DNA from: Diploscapter coronatus
Lineage: Eukaryota; Nematoda; Chromadorea; Rhabditida; Rhabditidae
Direction of reading: 5' to 3'
NCBI GenBank assembly: GCA_964036155.1
Contig: OZ038423.1
Span: 60,775,249 to 60,839,248, forward strand
DNA: 64,000 nucleotides
Part shown: positions 61,201-64,000 of the stretch, one piece after another
Position numbering within the stretch: the first letter of the stretch is position 1
Layout of the letters: each line of letters starts with the position of its first letter
The notes under the pieces: model-generated
Database searches by the model: none
The model's input: the letters and a program-made list of their open reading frames with translations, nothing else
Told to the model about the DNA's origin: nothing
Program-made: the position numbers and the translations under genes

Positions 61201-64000
61201 GCGGTGAATGAGTTAGTCTCGGCCTCAGAACTACCTAGAATTATTAGTTTTTCAACAAAATATTTAAAAAAAATAATTAAAACATAGACAAAAACTTGCC
61301 TTTCCCCACTGGTACTCGTAATCGCAGACGGACTGAAGAGTGCGTTTCAGCTGGTAGAGGAACTCGCTCGTGCCGAACACCTTCTCGATGTAGAACGAGG
61401 TGATCAGTCTGGAGAATTCATTTTTCATTTTTGCCAAAATCTCGCTCGAACGCAATAATACAATCCCCACCATTATATCAAAAATGTTTCGTTAAATTTA
61501 GAAAAATTTGAAACATATTCTTTTCAATTTCATGATTTGTTTGCGATTTAAAATTGTAACGATCGACAATGGTATAACTATTGTTCGAGATATTTGTATG
61601 TTTTGACATAAATGATACATAGTTCATCGATTAAAAAGTAATAAAATATGCTAACCTTGCAAGAGACTTGACCAACCACCAATCGACCCAGTGCGAAGGG
61701 GTGATGAAAGACCCGAAAAACTGCTGGAAATGTTATCATTTTATCAGAAATCTCTTATCAAAAGCTTGCAAAAACAACTTCTTTGAAAAGGACTCGATTT
61801 CCCTATCTTCATCAACACAATTTTGCCAGCAAATTAGGTCAAATTCTCCAAAATCACGAATGCTTTACCTGAGCTACTCCGAAAGCAAGCAGCTGTCTGG
61901 ATTCCTGCACTGCATCGATGATCTTCTTGTGATAGAGCACGTTGACGGAGAACAGCGTCAGACCCGCGTACACTGTCACGTCATCCGGACTCTGAATTCT
62001 CGCGTCTTTAACTTTAAATTCAGAAATTTTCCATATATTAATGTAAACGATTTTCACTCAATTTTGAGCCACTTTTAACTTCGCTAAAGAAGCAACCATT
62101 AATGTTTTAAAAATTCCAATCTTTCCTTTTACTTTTTGAAATATACCCGCACAATTAAAACTCGAAAATCATAAATGGAATATTTTAAATTAAAAATTAG
62201 CATAAATTCCAACCTTATCAACGAAAGCGAGTTTATAGGACGGGTAGGGGAAGCGACAGGAGAGCAGCTCTTCGAAATACTCCATGATTTTGCCGACCGG
62301 AAAGGTCGTGTGCTTCACGAGGGACACCAGACCGGGTAGCGCGAAACTCGTTACCTGAAAATAAAAGATTACCCGAGACTTTAGGTCAAATATCCTAATG
62401 ATTTTTACTTTTTCTAGCTGAATTTTAGCATTAGTACATTTTTACGACTAATTACAGAAAATTGTTTTGTTAATTTCCAAAGAAGTCATAAGTTTGAAAG
62501 AATTTACTTGAAAAGTAATCAACGCTAGAACTCTGATATAACGAAATTTGAGAAATATCTTAAAAATGTATATATAAAGAGTTTTTTCGAATTGTAATAT
62601 ATAATTCATGACATCGGGAAGAAATCGAATAAATCAAACTCAAAAATCAGGTTAATTTTTTAAATGTGCATTCCCAGGAGAACTTGATCCACTCAATGCT
62701 TTTCCTATTTACCGAAGATACGCTTCTCTCAATCACATAATGGTAGAAATTCACACCATTTGATAAGATTCGAACAAATTCAATTTTAAAATTCTAAATT
62801 AGAAGAAAAACAAAGCCAAACCTCCGAAACCTCGGGATGTGCGATGGGAACGAACTGTCCGACGGCGAAGCCAATAGAACAGGCCGCGGTCGGGATCGAC
62901 TGCTGGAAGTGGTAGACCTTCACATCGAGTTCTTGTGATAATTCCACGTCCTGAAACTTATTTGTTAATTAAAAACATCTTTTTCTTTCTCTTGAAATCG
63001 TAGAGAAATTTTGTCTTGCAAAGTAAAAATATGATAAATTTAAAATTAAAATATATAAAAATCGTGCCACTAATTCCGCACTAGCGACAGCCGTATGGGA
63101 GACATCGCAGGTGATTTTCAACCTCCAGAGTGACAATTGATCCGGAGAATCCCGGCAGGGCAACCATTCTCGAGTGCCTGGAGATAATTAGGGTAGTTAA
63201 CTAGAATTAATTTCCCAATAAATTAACTCGAAAATGTTATACCTTGAAAACTTTAAATAATTGTTAATTTCAAAAACTTCATGACCCAAAAAATAATTCG
63301 AAAAACGGAGAAATTACCACTCATGTAGGAGCTCCTGTAGGTGAATAGATGAGCGCCTTTCTCCGTGATACCATCCATCCCAGTCGCATGAGAGAATTGG
63401 ATGCTCTAAAGTTGGAAAATCACATCGAATATGTGTGAAGTTTAAAAATCCCCACATGTTTTGGCTTGACGACCATCACGTCGATGGAGACTTTGATGCT
63501 TTGCTGTTCGCCAACGAACTCCCTCAGAGAGTCCGGAACCATGATTAGAAGCTGATCTGAAAAAAGCTATTTTATTTTCTTTTTTTTAATTTCTTTTAAT
63601 TCTTCATGTTCCTTTCAAAATAAGAAAAAATCGACTCACAATCCTTTTCCGTGTACGTCTCGTAGACTTTCGAAGAGAATTCGCCGATCGCCGGGTTTTT
63701 CAGCTCCGATACCGTATCCTGAAAATTAGCATAAAGACTAAAAACGAAGAATTGTTGTGCCTTGAAGGTGTTGATTCTGACGTATTCGGCGTCGATGTCA
63801 TTCATCGTCACTGAACCGGAGAATTCGGCTTCGTTCGGCAAGAGGGCGCCTGAAATAAAAGAAATAAGAGAACGGGAATATTTTGTGATAAAAAAGAGAC
63901 TGAAAGAAATAGAATCAAAGATAAACCCACAATTTCCCAAATGGAGAGGAACGGCGGTGAGATTCGGAACGATAGGAGCTATGATTAGGTCCGTGTGAAC
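55257..64000 (-). CDS. taf-2: TFIID subunit TAF2, 5' end outside the window
   Basis: Partial gene; the first exon(s) lie beyond the right edge. The visible protein begins VHTDLIIAPIVPNLTAVPL and has the aminopeptidase-M1-like fold of TAF2: REWLPCRDSPDQLSLWRL, SIPTAACSIGFAVGQF, CRFPYPSYKLAFVD, VYAGLTLFSVNVLYHKK and AQQFFGSFITPSHWVDWW. No HExxH zinc motif is present, as in other TAF2 proteins, so it is not a peptidase. Further on, FQFNRKRNIIELEAKQD, YLGPLTVVVQELDGSFSHT, TGEEIEIDLTNMDQDSPVLW, FHWEYMLKYERDVLAQFQ and RVRCRAAYVLTSV match human TAF2 closely. HEAT-like exons lead to RTRLGCLDVYFSMFGLG and a Ser/Gly-rich tail ending ASRINDDILQ. TAF2 binds the initiator element with TAF1. The last codon overlaps a GTAAGA donor-like site, so a further 3' exon is possible. 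Confidence 0.93.
58269..58383 (+). ncRNA. Candidate small structured RNA inside a TAF2 intron
   Basis: On the plus strand (antisense to TAF2) a TATATAAAGGGGG box (58270-58282) is followed by a hairpin, GGCTTA-AGGGGA-TAAGCC (58312-58329). A second stem, AGATCTGGC...GCCTAGATCT, comes next. An outer pair GAGAT/ATCTC closes a cloverleaf-like shape, and a TTTTT run lies at about 58379-58383. It resembles a Pol III unit or a tRNA-derived fragment, but no intact A/B box pair is present. Speculative. Confidence 0.25.

Noticed and set aside
61668..62078. Plus-strand open frame of 136 codons in the TAF2 region
   Set aside because: It is antisense to TAF2 exons carrying the conserved VYAGLTLFS and FITPSHWVDWW stretches.
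1..64000. CRISPR array, bacterial operon, phage or integrated virus
   Set aside because: No regular repeat-spacer pattern, Shine-Dalgarno-led genes or viral genes; all recognised genes are spliced animal genes.

Overview
The window is eukaryotic, and its gene structure points to a nematode, probably rhabditid-like; I cannot name the species. Coding exons are short and split by AT-rich introns that begin GTAAG and end TTTTCAG. Several start codons lie 0-20 bases after a splice acceptor, as expected for spliced-leader trans-splicing. One run of same-strand genes is spaced like an operon. All calls come from hand-spliced translations compared with protein families known to me; no database search was run.

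Left part (0-15 kb): an IFRD1/2 homologue (minus, 499-3553) is divergent from a UDP-glucuronate decarboxylase, SQV-1/UXS1 (plus, 4851-8382). Next come a nuclear coiled-coil protein with a weak resemblance to ATRIP (plus, 9205-11852) and, convergent with it, a seven-helix gustatory-receptor/LITE-1-like protein (minus, 12404-14628).

Middle (15.9-36.5 kb): a GANP/SAC3 mRNA-export protein (plus, 15917-27776) has a 3-kb intron holding two genes on the other strand, a globin (24459-25334) and an unrecognised small protein (25732-26525). A RIF1 homologue follows (plus, 28540-36499). It has SILK and RVxF PP1-docking motifs and the conserved RIF1 C-terminal region, but little space for the usual HEAT array.

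Right part (38-64 kb, all minus): a ONECUT homeobox gene (38374-47342) has large introns packed with a dispersed CTATTTC motif. A run of TAF2 (55257 to beyond the right edge), a BORCS6/lyspersin-like protein (53527-54776) and methionine aminopeptidase 1 (49730-53359) may be an operon.

The genes are mostly unrelated housekeeping and developmental functions: chromatin/replication (RIF1, possibly ATRIP), transcription and mRNA export (TAF2, GANP, ONECUT, IFRD), glycan precursor synthesis (UXS), protein maturation (MAP1), lysosome positioning (BORCS6), gas or redox sensing (globin) and chemosensation (receptor). I found no CRISPR array, rRNA, intact tRNA or autonomous transposon. The most notable features are the CTATTTC repeat, a recurring TAATTA-N3-TAATTA intronic motif, a hairpin-rich possible small-RNA unit at 58.3 kb, the nested genes, a globin with Trp at the CD1 position, and the compact RIF1.
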